Source: Caldanaerobius polysaccharolyticus DSM 13641 (GTDB lineage: Bacteria; Bacillota; Thermoanaerobacteria; Thermoanaerobacterales; Caldanaerobiaceae). From it: DNA of 64,000 nucleotides. Numbering within the stretch: position 1 is the stretch's first letter; every line of letters starts with the position of its first letter. The position numbers and the translations under genes were made by a program. The stretch covers positions 733,072-797,071 of the forward strand of contig NZ_KE386495.1 in assembly GCF_000427425.1 (NCBI RefSeq), read 5' to 3'. Positions 1-7,749 of the stretch are shown here, piece by piece. A model generated the notes under the pieces. That model ran no database searches, was not told the origin of the DNA, and saw nothing but the letters and a program-made list of their open reading frames with translations.

Positions 1-183
1 GACAAGCCCATGAATGTGCAATTGGTTATGGTTCAGGGGAAAAAGACCACTGTGGTTTACAGCGGTGTGAATAAATACACGGACAGCCCGCTTAGCATAC
101 CTGTTACGGCAAAGGGCAAGGCGGTTTTACAGCTTTACATTGATGGAAAACTACAGAGTACTCAAGAGGTAGATTTTCGTTGA
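1..183 (+). CDS. prkC: C-terminal end of a PASTA-type Ser/Thr protein kinase (partial)
   Basis: The reading frame is open from the first base and stops at 181-183, giving the last 60 residues of a protein cut by the window edge. The segment is beta-rich with Val/Thr/Lys, and ends in a short LQLYIDG..STQEVDF strand pattern. This fits the extracellular tail after the PASTA repeats of PrkC kinases. No kinase motif is visible here, so the call rests mainly on position: prkC-rsgA-rpe-thiN is a conserved order in Firmicutes. The stop overlaps the TTG start of rsgA, which suggests translational coupling. A different secreted or membrane protein cannot be excluded. Confidence 0.6.
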   Translation, partial: DKPMNVQLVMVQGKKTTVVYSGVNKYTDSPLSIPVTAKGKAVLQLYIDGKLQSTQEVDFR

Positions 184-1061
184 AAGGCGTAATTGTAAAA
201 GGCGTTGGGGGTTTGTATTACGTTAAGACCGAAAGCGGGGTTTACCCATGTAGAGCCAGGGGTAGGTTCAGGAAAGATGAAATAATACCGATGATAGGGG
301 ATCGGGTAGAAATAGACGTGGTAAATGAAAGAGGAGAAGGCTTTATAAAGGAAATTCTTCCTAGAGACAACTTTATGATTAGACCTCCTGTAGCCAACAT
401 TGATCAGGTCATCGCGGTGTTTTCTGTGACAAATCCTGATCCCAACCTTCTTTACGTGGATAAGCTCCTGCTTATGTGCCATACCAGTGGTATTTGTCCT
501 GTTATTTGCATAAATAAGATCGATCTAGACGAAAAAGATGTTGCCAGCTACTATGGAAATATCTACATTAAAGCTGGGTATAAAGTGGTCTTTACATCTA
601 CGGTAAACAAAACAGGGATAGGCGAACTAATAGGGACTATGAAGGGCAAGGTATCCGCTATGGCAGGCCCATCGGGAGTGGGTAAGTCTTCCCTGCTTAA
701 CGCTATTCAGCCAGATCTAAATCTTAAGACAGGGGATGTAAGCTACAAAGCTAACAGGGGCAAGCATACCACAAAACACGTAGAATTACTTGAGTTGAAA
801 GTCGGTGGTTATATACTGGATACACCAGGTTTTGGGGCAATAGATCTGAGCTTTTTGACCAGGGCAGAGGTAGCAGCGAGTTACCCTGAATTTAAAGCTT
901 ATCAAGGGCAATGCCGCTTTGTGGATTGTTTGCACATTTTTGAACCGGGCTGCAAGGTTAAAGAAGCTTTACAGGCAGGAGAGATAAGTTATGAGCGATA
1001 CCAAAATTACACGCGCATTCAAGAAGAGGTAAAAGCTGCAGAGGAAAGGAGATATGATTAA
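180..1061 (+). CDS. rsgA: Ribosome small subunit biogenesis GTPase RsgA
   Basis: RsgA is a circularly permuted GTPase that helps mature the 30S subunit. An OB-fold occupies roughly residues 1-65. The GTPase motifs follow in permuted order: NKID near residue 111, the P-loop GPSGVGKSS near 162-170, and DTPGFG near 213. A zinc-binding C-x4-C-x-H-x5-C module (CRFVDCLHIFEPGC) lies near 244-257. The 293-aa length is normal for the family. The TTG start overlaps the stop of the upstream kinase gene, and the stop codon overlaps the ATG of rpe (TAATG), so kinase, rsgA and rpe are probably coupled in one operon. Confidence 0.95.
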   Translation: MKGVIVKGVGGLYYVKTESGVYPCRARGRFRKDEIIPMIGDRVEIDVVNERGEGFIKEILPRDNFMIRPPVANIDQVIAVFSVTNPDPNLLYVDKLLLMCHTSGICPVICINKIDLDEKDVASYYGNIYIKAGYKVVFTSTVNKTGIGELIGTMKGKVSAMAGPSGVGKSSLLNAIQPDLNLKTGDVSYKANRGKHTTKHVELLELKVGGYILDTPGFGAIDLSFLTRAEVAASYPEFKAYQGQCRFVDCLHIFEPGCKVKEALQAGEISYERYQNYTRIQEEVKAAEERRYD

Positions 1062-1711
1062 TGCCATTATTATCGCCGTCTATACTGGCAGCCGACTTTG
1101 CCTGTCTCCTTGAGGAGATTTTAAAAGTGGAAAAAGCCGGTGCCGATATGTTGCATATTGATGTGATGGATGGCCATTTTGTTCCCAATTTGAGTTTTGG
1201 CATTCCTGTAATACAGTCTATTGTGGGCAAAACATCTTTGCCTTTTGACGTGCACCTGATGGTGGATAACCCTGATGCGTATGTCAACGAACTGGCCAGG
1301 CTGGGCGTCTACAATATAACAGTGCATGCAGAATCCTGCATCCATATGGATAGGCTTTTAAATCGGATTAAAAGCGCTGGTATAAAAGCCTCTGTGGCTT
1401 TGAATCCATCTACTCCTTTAACGGTATTGGATTACACCTTGGCTTTATGCGATATGGTGCTTATAATGACCGTAAACCCCGGCTTTGGAGGACAGAAGCT
1501 CATTCCATATACGCTAGAGAAGGTAAGGGATTTAAAAGTTTTGAAAGAGAAAAGGGGATTAGAGTTCTTAATTCAGGTAGACGGAGGTATTGACATTCAA
1601 AATGTCAGAAAAGTGATAGACGCAGGTGCGGATGTAATAGTAGCTGGAACATGTGTTTTTAAAAGCGAAAACGTAGAAAAAACAGTGTATATGTTAAAAG
1701 GCGGGGTGTAA
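1061..1711 (+). CDS. rpe: Ribulose-phosphate 3-epimerase
   Basis: This TIM-barrel enzyme interconverts ribulose 5-phosphate and xylulose 5-phosphate in the pentose phosphate pathway. Diagnostic segments are SPSILAADF at the N-terminus, the metal-site strand HIDVMDGHFVPN near residues 32-43, DVHLMV near 64, MTVNPGFGGQ near 136-145 and the phosphate-binding VDGGI near 172. The 216-aa length is typical. The start overlaps the rsgA stop by one base and the gene is followed after one base by thiN, so it lies inside a tight prkC-rsgA-rpe-thiN operon. Confidence 0.95.
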   Translation: MPLLSPSILAADFACLLEEILKVEKAGADMLHIDVMDGHFVPNLSFGIPVIQSIVGKTSLPFDVHLMVDNPDAYVNELARLGVYNITVHAESCIHMDRLLNRIKSAGIKASVALNPSTPLTVLDYTLALCDMVLIMTVNPGFGGQKLIPYTLEKVRDLKVLKEKRGLEFLIQVDGGIDIQNVRKVIDAGADVIVAGTCVFKSENVEKTVYMLKGGV

Positions 1712-1712
1712 T

Positions 1713-2339
1713 GTGAAGGGGCTTGTAATAACCCATGGCACTATTTGCGACATCAATTTTTATAGAGGCATGGATTACGATATATGCGTGTGCGCTGATG
1801 GAGGGATAGAATACGCCCGAAAGTTGAATATAATACCTGATTTGATAATAGGGGATTTTGATTCTTGCAACAGGGATTTACTAGACGAATTTATTGAGAA
1901 AGGTGTAAAAGTGCAGAAGTTTCCTGTAGAAAAGGATTTTACAGATACCCAGCTGGCTGTAGATGCGGCTGTAGACATGGGATGTGACGAAATAACGATA
2001 ATCGGGGGGATAGGTTATCGACTGGATCACACTATAGCCAACATCCACATACTGGTAGATTTGGTCAGGAGAAATATCCAGGGACGTATTGTGGATGAGC
2101 ACAACGAAATTTTTATAATCAAGGGAGAAAAGAGAATACAAGAAAAGCCAGGATGCATAATATCGCTAATACCCTTTGGCGGGCGAGCAGAAGGGCTCAA
2201 AAGTAAGGGGCTTTATTATCCATTGCCCGATTTTATGGATATCTATAAACCCTGTGGGGTCAGCAACGTGTTTACAGAAGAAGAGGCGTGGATTGCGGTA
2301 AAGAAGGGAATGCTGCTGGCGATAGTGGCAAGAGACTAG
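1713..2339 (+). CDS. thiN: Thiamine pyrophosphokinase
   Basis: The enzyme transfers pyrophosphate from ATP to thiamine to make thiamine diphosphate in the cytoplasm. The sequence shows CADGGIEYA near residues 27-35, the nucleotide-binding LIIGDFDS near 45-52, and the family's DFTDTQLAV segment near 75-83. These are followed by GGIGYRLDHTIANI, all hallmarks of the TPK catalytic domain. A beta-rich thiamine-binding domain fills the C-terminus (about residues 130-208). The GTG start lies one base after the rpe stop. It is the last enzyme gene of the operon, and a small membrane-protein gene and a terminator follow. Confidence 0.93.
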   Translation: MKGLVITHGTICDINFYRGMDYDICVCADGGIEYARKLNIIPDLIIGDFDSCNRDLLDEFIEKGVKVQKFPVEKDFTDTQLAVDAAVDMGCDEITIIGGIGYRLDHTIANIHILVDLVRRNIQGRIVDEHNEIFIIKGEKRIQEKPGCIISLIPFGGRAEGLKSKGLYYPLPDFMDIYKPCGVSNVFTEEEAWIAVKKGMLLAIVARD

Positions 2340-2398
2340 TAGCAACTCATACTTTTTTAGAATAGTATATAACAAAAAGGCTTTAGGGGCTGGTTTCC

Positions 2399-2554
2399 AT
2401 GAAATTAGGAAAAAAGAATTACAATAAGTGGATCGGGGCAGCCGCCATAGCGATAGGAATTTTAGTAATTTTGATAAGCATACCTTCCTGGCTGTGGTTT
2501 TTGGTAATGGGCATTGTGATCGTAGGGGTAGGATTAGAACTGTACCAGCGATGA
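2399..2554 (+). CDS. Small two-helix membrane protein (51 aa)
   Basis: A 51-codon frame starts with ATG at 2399 and ends at 2552-2554. The protein has a short basic N-terminus (MKLGKKNYNKW) and two hydrophobic stretches, about residues 13-26 and 29-46, separated by the turn ISIPSW. It is therefore predicted to be a small integral membrane protein with its N-terminus inside. The ribosome binding site is weak (TAGGGGCTGG). The gene lies 59 bases after thiN and directly before a strong terminator, so it probably ends the rsgA-rpe-thiN transcript. I do not recognise a named family and infer no function. Confidence 0.6.
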   Translation: MKLGKKNYNKWIGAAAIAIGILVILISIPSWLWFLVMGIVIVGVGLELYQR

Positions 2555-2564
2555 GAGAATAAAT

Positions 2565-2591
2565 AAAAAGCGACATCAGCAGTCGCTTTTT
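2565..2591. terminator. Bidirectional intrinsic terminator between the thiN operon and rpmB
   Basis: AAAAAGCGAC (2565-2574) pairs perfectly with GTCGCTTTTT (2582-2591) around a 7-base loop. The A tract on one side and T tract on the other allow it to end both the forward thiN transcript and the reverse rpmB transcript. The last codons of rpmB touch its right arm. Confidence 0.85.
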
Positions 2592-2781
2592 ATATAGCCC
2601 TTTGCACTTTGCCTGAACGTATGCAGCTAGTACATACATTCAACCTTTTAGGCGTGCCATTGACGATCACTCTGATCTTTTTGATATTTGCTTCCCATCT
2701 TCTGTTGGTCCTTTTGTGGGAATGGCTGTATTTAATTCCCATTATTGCTGTTTTATTACATATATCGCATACCCTTGCCAT
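2590..2781 (-). CDS. rpmB: 50S ribosomal protein L28
   Basis: This is a 63-aa basic ribosomal protein of the large subunit. It begins MARVCDIC and has the L28 signature segments HSHKRTNRRWEANI and RLNVCTSCIRSGKV. The two Cys pairs (CDIC and CTSC) suggest a zinc-binding version of L28. The ATG at 2781 is chosen because a strong AAGGAGGTG lies six bases upstream; an in-frame GTG three codons earlier falls inside that site. The gene is transcribed away from recG, as in other Firmicutes. The asp23-like and fatty-acid-kinase genes that often sit on the other side of rpmB are absent. Confidence 0.95.
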   Translation of the reverse strand: MARVCDICNKTAIMGIKYSHSHKRTNRRWEANIKKIRVIVNGTPKRLNVCTSCIRSGKVQRAI

Positions 2782-2794
2782 GTTGAACACCTCC

Positions 2795-2849
2795 TTGAAA
2801 TTCCACGCCTTTTATTTTAGCATATAATTGAGGAAAAAAACAAGGTGGT
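2795..2849. promoter_or_regulatory. Divergent promoter region between rpmB and recG
   Basis: On the reverse strand TTGTTT (2843-2838) and TAAAAT (2819-2814), 18 bases apart, could drive rpmB. On the forward strand TATAAT at 2823-2828 could be a -10 for recG with a poor -35 (TTCCAC, 16-base spacer). The recG ribosome binding site AAGGTGGT ends the region at 2849. The forward call is weak. Confidence 0.35.
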
Positions 2850-2860
2850 ATTGTGAAAGT

Positions 2861-4882
2861 ATGAGAGAATTACAGTATATCAAAGGAGTGGGGCCCAAAA
2901 GGGTGAAGCTTTTAAACCGATTGGGCATATATTCTCTAGAAGATCTTTTGTATTATTTCCCGAGAGAATACGAGTTGAGAGAAGTAACGCCTATATCCAG
3001 GCTGATAAACGGCGAAAAGCAGACTATAAAATGTAAAATCATGGATTATGCCAGGGAGATCAAGGCCCGCAGTGGCCTTATTATTACTAAGATCCCTGTG
3101 TACGATGGCACGGGTTATGCCAGCCTTGTATGGTTTAACCAGCCTTATAAAAAGGACGAATTTAAAATAGGCGCTGAATACATTTTAACGGGAAAAGTAA
3201 ACATAAAATTTGGGGAAGTTCAGCTCCTTTCCCCGGAGGTTCAAAAGAGCACAGGTATTGTACCTGTTTACAGGCTTACAGAAAATTTAAGTCCTGTGCT
3301 AATGCGCAACATAATTTTAAATGCTCTCAATCGCGTGGAAGAAATTGAGGAGATTTTTTCCGACTCATTTAGGGAAAAATACGATTTGATGGAGATCCAC
3401 CAAGGTTTAAGGCAAATGCATTTTCCCGATGATGAAAAAATGCTGGAAAAAGCCAGAAAGAGATTTGCCTTTGAAGAGCTTTTCTTTTTGCAATTGGGCA
3501 TGTTATTAAAGAAAATGGAAAATCAAGTGCAGCAGGGGATACGTTTTAAACCCCGTCGGGAAGTGAATGATTTTATAAATAGGCTGCCTTTTAATATGAC
3601 AGCAGCTCAAAAGCGCGTGTGGGAACAGGTAGAGCAGGATATGAGCTGCGATAAGGTCATGAACAGGTTGATTTTGGGAGATGTAGGGTCGGGAAAGACG
3701 TTAATTGCGGTTCTGGCATCGCTGATGGCTGCGTACAACGGCTATCAAACGGCGTTTATGGTCCCGACGGAGGTCCTGGCAGAGCAGCATTACAGGAATA
3801 TAGCGAGGATGCTAAAGGATTGTGATGTGGACGTGGCTCTGCTCACCGGGAGCCTTGCGCCAAAGCAAAAATCAGTGGTTTTAGAGGGCATCGAGTCGGG
3901 AGATGTGGACATAGTCATAGGAACTCATGCCATAATACAAGATGGGGTCAAGTTTAAAAATCTGGGACTGGTGGTAACCGACGAGCAGCACAGGTTTGGA
4001 GTAAAGCAGAGGGCAATGCTATCTCAGAAGGGCCAGAATCCGGACATGCTTATCATGACGGCTACGCCAATTCCCAGGACTATGGCACTGGTTTTGTACG
4101 GAGATCTGGATGTGAGCATAATAGATGAGATGCCGCCAGGTCGCAAAAAGATAATGACGTACGCCGTAGATGAAGGCATGAGCGATAGGGTGTATGAATT
4201 TGTGCGAAAGTTGGTTAAAAGTGGAAGACAGGCTTACGTGGTATGCCCGTTGATAGAGGATTCTGAGGTCATAGAGGCTAAATCCGCCGTAGAGCATTTT
4301 GAGTATTTGAAAGACAAATACTTTAAAGATTGTAAATTGGGATTGCTCCACGGCAAAGTTTCCCCTGCTGAAAAGGACAAGACCATGAGGGATTTTTCGG
4401 AAGGTAATATAGACGTCCTGGTCTCTACTACTGTAATTGAAGTGGGCATAGATGTGCCTAATGCCTGCGCTATAGTGGTGGAGAATGCCGAAAGATTTGG
4501 GCTGGCGCAACTGCATCAGTTGAGAGGGAGAGTCGGCCGCGGCGATCATCAGTCGTATTGCTTTTTAATATCCAGTATGGCTTCGGAAATCATAAGAAAG
4601 CGCATGGAAATAATGGTTAAGTCTCAAAATGGATTTGAAATTGCGGAAAAAGATATGGAGCTTAGAGGGCCGGGAGAATTTTTAGGGGTGAGGCAGCACG
4701 GAATGCCTGAATTTAAAGTTACAGATCTTTCTAGAGATTTTGACTGTTTAAAAAAAGCCAGACAGGCTGTAGAAGAAATATTAAAGGAAGATCCCGATAT
4801 GGACATCCCTGAAAATCGCATTATTAAAAATGTATTAAAAAAGAAATTTTCCAAAGAATACGATGATGTTATATTAAATTAG
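2861..4882 (+). CDS. recG: ATP-dependent DNA helicase RecG
   Basis: RecG is the branch-migration helicase that remodels stalled forks and Holliday junctions. The N-terminal helix-hairpin (KGVGPKRVKLLNRLGI) and the wedge OB-fold precede two RecA-like helicase domains. Walker A GDVGSGKT is near residue 273, the DEQH box (DEQHRFGVKQR) near 373, TATPIPRT near 400 and the motif VI segment QLRGRVGRG near 552. The ATG at 2861 gives 673 residues, close to the usual size. An in-frame TTG at 2828 is rejected because it lies on a -10-like TATAAT and upstream of the ribosome binding site AAGGTGGT. Confidence 0.95.
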   Translation: MRELQYIKGVGPKRVKLLNRLGIYSLEDLLYYFPREYELREVTPISRLINGEKQTIKCKIMDYAREIKARSGLIITKIPVYDGTGYASLVWFNQPYKKDEFKIGAEYILTGKVNIKFGEVQLLSPEVQKSTGIVPVYRLTENLSPVLMRNIILNALNRVEEIEEIFSDSFREKYDLMEIHQGLRQMHFPDDEKMLEKARKRFAFEELFFLQLGMLLKKMENQVQQGIRFKPRREVNDFINRLPFNMTAAQKRVWEQVEQDMSCDKVMNRLILGDVGSGKTLIAVLASLMAAYNGYQTAFMVPTEVLAEQHYRNIARMLKDCDVDVALLTGSLAPKQKSVVLEGIESGDVDIVIGTHAIIQDGVKFKNLGLVVTDEQHRFGVKQRAMLSQKGQNPDMLIMTATPIPRTMALVLYGDLDVSIIDEMPPGRKKIMTYAVDEGMSDRVYEFVRKLVKSGRQAYVVCPLIEDSEVIEAKSAVEHFEYLKDKYFKDCKLGLLHGKVSPAEKDKTMRDFSEGNIDVLVSTTVIEVGIDVPNACAIVVENAERFGLAQLHQLRGRVGRGDHQSYCFLISSMASEIIRKRMEIMVKSQNGFEIAEKDMELRGPGEFLGVRQHGMPEFKVTDLSRDFDCLKKARQAVEEILKEDPDMDIPENRIIKNVLKKKFSKEYDDVILN

Positions 4883-4905
4883 AAATAAATATATATATTT
4901 CCTTA

Positions 4906-4935
4906 GTATATACGCTACGTTATATGGTTATATTA
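4906..4935 (+). promoter_or_regulatory. Candidate forespore (sigma F/G) promoter of the SASP gene
   Basis: GTATA at 4906-4910 and GGTTATATTA at 4926-4935 are separated by 15 bases. They resemble the -35 (GYATA) and -10 (GGnnAnnnTA) elements recognised by forespore sigma factors, as expected upstream of a SASP gene. The assignment is by eye. Confidence 0.45.
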
Positions 4936-4964
4936 ATAGTGCAGGCACAAAGGAGGTGATATAA

Positions 4965-5195
4965 ATGGCACAAGGATCAGCAACAAGAAATCCGTTAGTA
5001 GTAAGCCAGGCTAAGGCTGCTATGAACAAATGGAAATACGAAGTTGCTAATGAATTGGGCATTCAACCTCCTGCAGATGGATATTGGGGAAATCTGACAT
5101 CAAGGGACTGCGGTGCTGTTGGAGGGCACATGGTGAGAAAGATGATCGAGATGGCTGAAGCTAGCATTGCTAATGCTAATCAGACTACTCGTTAA
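4965..5195 (+). CDS. Alpha/beta-type small acid-soluble spore protein
   Basis: Proteins of this family coat spore DNA in the forespore and protect it from UV and heat; they are degraded by the Gpr protease at germination. The 76-aa sequence has both family signatures. WKYEVANELGI near residues 23-33 contains the Gpr cleavage region, and GYWGNLTSRDCGAVGGHMVRK near 40-60 binds DNA. A very strong AAAGGAGGTGAT site lies seven bases before the ATG. The gene is monocistronic, with a forespore-type promoter candidate upstream and two tandem hairpins downstream. It shows that the organism makes endospores. Confidence 0.95.
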   Translation: MAQGSATRNPLVVSQAKAAMNKWKYEVANELGIQPPADGYWGNLTSRDCGAVGGHMVRKMIEMAEASIANANQTTR

Positions 5196-5202
5196 AGCTT
5201 AT

Positions 5203-5240
5203 AAAAAGGAATGATCCTTTTAAGGTATCATTCCTTTTTA
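5203..5240 (+). terminator. Intrinsic terminator after the SASP gene
   Basis: AAAAAGGAATGAT (5203-5215) pairs with ATCATTCCTTTTT (5227-5239), giving a 13-bp stem that ends in a T tract. It sits eight bases after the SASP stop codon. Confidence 0.85.
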
Positions 5241-5255
5241 CATGAGCGCAAAATT

Positions 5256-5286
5256 AAAAATCCAGGTGTTGTCACCTGGATTTTTT
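5256..5286 (+). terminator. Second tandem hairpin terminator
   Basis: TCCAGGTG (5261-5268) and CACCTGGA (5273-5280) form a perfect stem around TTGT, flanked by AAAAA and TTTTTT. It lies only 16 bases beyond the first terminator. No gene lies between them, so it is either a backup terminator for the SASP transcript or a block against reverse transcription. Confidence 0.75.
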
Positions 5287-5343
5287 GGGAGAGGAGAAAT
5301 TGAAGGAAGAATTTTGGGGGAATTTTGCTTCCCGATTATATTT

Positions 5344-5372
5344 TTGACATTTTTTAATCTTTTATACATAAT
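5344..5372 (+). promoter_or_regulatory. Promoter upstream of rsmD-coaD
   Basis: TTGACA (5344-5349) and CATAAT (5367-5372) are spaced by 17 bases, a good vegetative sigma-A promoter. A second AT-rich -10-like GATAAAAT lies at 5413-5420. The rest of the 272-base gap between the SASP gene and rsmD shows only the two hairpins. Confidence 0.65.
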
Positions 5373-5467
5373 CTTAAAAAATCTTACGTCGTTGTTTTTA
5401 TCATTTATATGTGATAAAATAATAAGACGATGTTAAGACCAGCCAAAAGGCAGATAAGAGGTGCCAA

Positions 5468-6028
5468 ATGAGGGTTATATCAGGGACGGCAAGAGGCGTA
5501 AAGCTTTATTGCCCGGAAGGTTCCGATGTAAGGCCCACTGCCGATAGGGTTAAGGAGGCCATATTTAATATAGTGCAGTTCAATGTGTCTGGTGCTGTGG
5601 TGTTGGATTTGTTCTCAGGCAGTGGAGCACTGGGAATCGAATCATTAAGCCGCGGAGCAGAAAAGGCGGTGTTTGTGGACAAGAGCAAAGTGAGCGTGCG
5701 GTTTATAAAAAGAAATCTCTTATCCACAAAGTTAATGGACAGGGCTATGGTGTTTTGTATGCCGGTGGAAAAGGCTTTGAAAAACCTTAAAGGGCCTTTT
5801 GACCTGATATTTATGGATCCGCCCTACTCTAAGGGCCTTATTATTCCTACTTTATGGGAAATAAGCCGCAGAGGCGTTTTAAAGGATGAAGGCATTGTCG
5901 TAGTGGAGCACGAAGCTAAAGACGTATTGCCTGATGAAATAGAAAATCTTGTAAGGTACAAGCAAAGGGAATACGGGAGAACATCGGTAAGCTTTTATAA
6001 AATTTCGAAATTTAGTTGTGAAGGGTGA
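5468..6028 (+). CDS. rsmD: 16S rRNA (guanine(966)-N(2))-methyltransferase RsmD
   Basis: RsmD methylates G966 of 16S rRNA in assembled 30S particles using S-adenosylmethionine. The N-terminus RVISGTARG and [17 protein letters not shown] match the family. The SAM-binding motif [19 protein letters not shown] lies near residues 43-61, and the catalytic DPPY ([10 protein letters not shown]) near 116-125. At 186 residues it is full length. Its stop overlaps the region just before coaD, and the rsmD-coaD pair is conserved in bacteria. Confidence 0.95.
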   Translation: MRVISGTARGVKLYCPEGSDVRPTADRVKEAIFNIVQFNVSGAVVLDLFSGSGALGIESLSRGAEKAVFVDKSKVSVRFIKRNLLSTKLMDRAMVFCMPVEKALKNLKGPFDLIFMDPPYSKGLIIPTLWEISRRGVLKDEGIVVVEHEAKDVLPDEIENLVRYKQREYGRTSVSFYKISKFSCEG

Positions 6029-6033
6029 GAGCA

Positions 6034-6510
6034 ATGAAAGTGGCAGTTTACCCAGGCAGTTTTGACCCTGTAACCAATGGACATATTGACATTATAAACA
6101 GGAGTGCCAAGATATTTGACAAGCTCATTGTGGGGGTCTTGAAAAACCCCCATAAAACGCCCATGTTTTCTGTGGAAGAGCGGATAGATATGCTTAAAAA
6201 AGTCACGGTAGATATGCCCAATGTAGAGGTGTACGGTTTTTCTGGGTTATTGGTCAATTTTATGAAGGAACACAATGCCAGCGTTATAATAAAAGGCTTG
6301 AGAATGGTATCGGATTTTGAGTACGAGTTTCAAATGGCCCTTATGAACAAAAAGTTAGATGACAATATTGAAACGCTTTTCATGATGACCAGCAGTCAAT
6401 ACGCTTATCTAAGTTCAAGCCTTATCAAAGAAGTAGCTCAGTTTGGCGGATGCCTTAAAGGCCTGGTCCCAGATCAATTAATCCCTATAATAATCAAAAG
6501 GGCGAGATAG
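6034..6510 (+). CDS. coaD: Phosphopantetheine adenylyltransferase
   Basis: CoaD joins ATP and 4'-phosphopantetheine to make dephospho-CoA, the fourth step of CoA synthesis. The nucleotidyltransferase motif [10 protein letters not shown] spans residues 8-17 and the substrate-loop segment [18 protein letters not shown] is near 87-104. The ATP-binding [11 protein letters not shown] is near 126-136. The ATG at 6034 is preferred because GAAGGGTGAGA sits just before it; a GTG three codons upstream lacks spacing. The gene ends three bases from the convergent ylbJ stop, with no clear terminator between. Confidence 0.96.
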   Translation: MKVAVYPGSFDPVTNGHIDIINRSAKIFDKLIVGVLKNPHKTPMFSVEERIDMLKKVTVDMPNVEVYGFSGLLVNFMKEHNASVIIKGLRMVSDFEYEFQMALMNKKLDDNIETLFMMTSSQYAYLSSSLIKEVAQFGGCLKGLVPDQLIPIIIKRAR

Positions 6511-6513
6511 TCG

Positions 6514-7674
6514 TTATCTTATTATATGATGTACCACGCTTTTAACGATGTGATATGAAAGCCCTAATAGCAGAAATAACGCGATGGCAGCTAAGAAGTT
6601 GATAGAAGAGCTTTCTAGTTTGCTCAGCCAGGTGCTTGTGCCTACATAAAAAACGGGTATTTCAGGTTTTAAAAAGGCCAGCACTATGGGCGAATAGACA
6701 AAAGTAAAAAAGGCATGGAGTGTTTTTGATAGAAAAAAGGGCAAGTACGATATGTCGGTTTTTGTTATCAGGCTAAATATCTGAGCGTGGGCAGAGAGTC
6801 CACCCCAGGCTATTAAGGTGGCAACAAGCATTACCTTGTACGTTGCATCTACATGGGATGTGCTTATATTGTATGCGCCTACGGTAATTTCAACAAGGCC
6901 GGTTAAAAATTCAGGCATAATACCGGTTATCTTTGCCAGGATGTTTACGATTCCCGTGATATTTAAAAGGCGTATTAGCACTGAAAAGAAGACGATGTAT
7001 CCCCCTATGGTGAGTATTGTATTTACAGAGCTTACAACGCTTTCTGAGAGGAGATCTCCAAAGGTCTTCCCATTTCTTTTTCTTGTTTCAACCATTTCCC
7101 TTAAAGCTCTTTTTACGTCGATTTTTACCGGTGAGTGTTTTTCACCCTGGCTTTTGTAAAATCTAAATGCGAATCCTACAGTTATTGCGCCAAGGTAATT
7201 GGCGGCTATTATTGAATAACCTGCAATAGGGCTGTTGAACATGCCTACGCCTACTGCTCCTATCATGAAAAGAGGTCCGGAGTTGTTGCAAAAAGACATC
7301 AGGCGCTCTGCTTCAATTTTTGTACATAGTTTTTCCTGGCGCATCCTTGAAATGACCTTTGCACCCATAGGGTAGCCTGATGTAAATCCCATGGCCATGG
7401 CAAAAGAGCCGGAACCTGGGACGTTGAACAATGGGCGCATAATGGGCTCTAAAAGGACACCGATGAAGTTCACCACTCCCAGGCCTAGTAGCAATTCCGA
7501 ACCGATGAAAAACGGCAAAAGGGTGGGGAATACCGTATCCAGCCATAGCCTTAATCCTGAAGATGCGGCGATTAAAATATCTTTCGGGAAGGCGATGAGC
7601 AAGGCTGTCATTGCTATTACCATGAGAGCCAGTGTGATTGTGGAAAAATGCTCGTATTTGCTTTTTGCTTTCAT
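6514..7674 (-). CDS. ylbJ: Sporulation integral membrane protein YlbJ
   Basis: YlbJ is a membrane protein needed for normal spore cortex formation in Bacillus; its gene commonly lies next to coaD in Clostridia. The 386-aa product has about eight to ten hydrophobic segments. It also has the conserved nucleoside-recognition (Gate) pattern, GFTSGYPMGAKVISRM near residues 97-112 followed by SFCNNSGPLFMIG near 126-138. The start is supported by GGGAGGATTAAA before ATG on the reverse strand. An 8-bp inverted repeat in the leader overlaps that ribosome binding site. The molecular function is not established. Confidence 0.9.
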   Translation of the reverse strand: MKAKSKYEHFSTITLALMVIAMTALLIAFPKDILIAASSGLRLWLDTVFPTLLPFFIGSELLLGLGVVNFIGVLLEPIMRPLFNVPGSGSFAMAMGFTSGYPMGAKVISRMRQEKLCTKIEAERLMSFCNNSGPLFMIGAVGVGMFNSPIAGYSIIAANYLGAITVGFAFRFYKSQGEKHSPVKIDVKRALREMVETRKRNGKTFGDLLSESVVSSVNTILTIGGYIVFFSVLIRLLNITGIVNILAKITGIMPEFLTGLVEITVGAYNISTSHVDATYKVMLVATLIAWGGLSAHAQIFSLITKTDISYLPFFLSKTLHAFFTFVYSPIVLAFLKPEIPVFYVGTSTWLSKLESSSINFLAAIALFLLLGLSYHIVKSVVHHIIR

Positions 7675-7683
7675 TTTAATCCT

Positions 7684-7724
7684 CCCTGTGCCACCGTGTA
7701 GTATAAATATATACCAGCACAGGG
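7684..7724 (-). promoter_or_regulatory. Leader hairpin overlapping the ylbJ ribosome binding site
   Basis: On the reverse strand CCCTGTGC (7724-7717) is complementary to GCACAGGG (7691-7684). The last GGG of the second arm is part of the ylbJ ribosome binding site GGGAGG (7686-7681). The 25-base loop contains a further GTATA/ATAC pairing. Folding would hide the ribosome binding site, so translational control is possible but unproven. Confidence 0.35.
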
Positions 7725-7749
7725 TGTAATATGAATCGCAAGTGATTTA

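Noticed and set aside
5242-5436. 64-codon forward frame after the SASP gene
   Set aside because: It runs through a terminator hairpin and the rsmD promoter, so it is non-coding.
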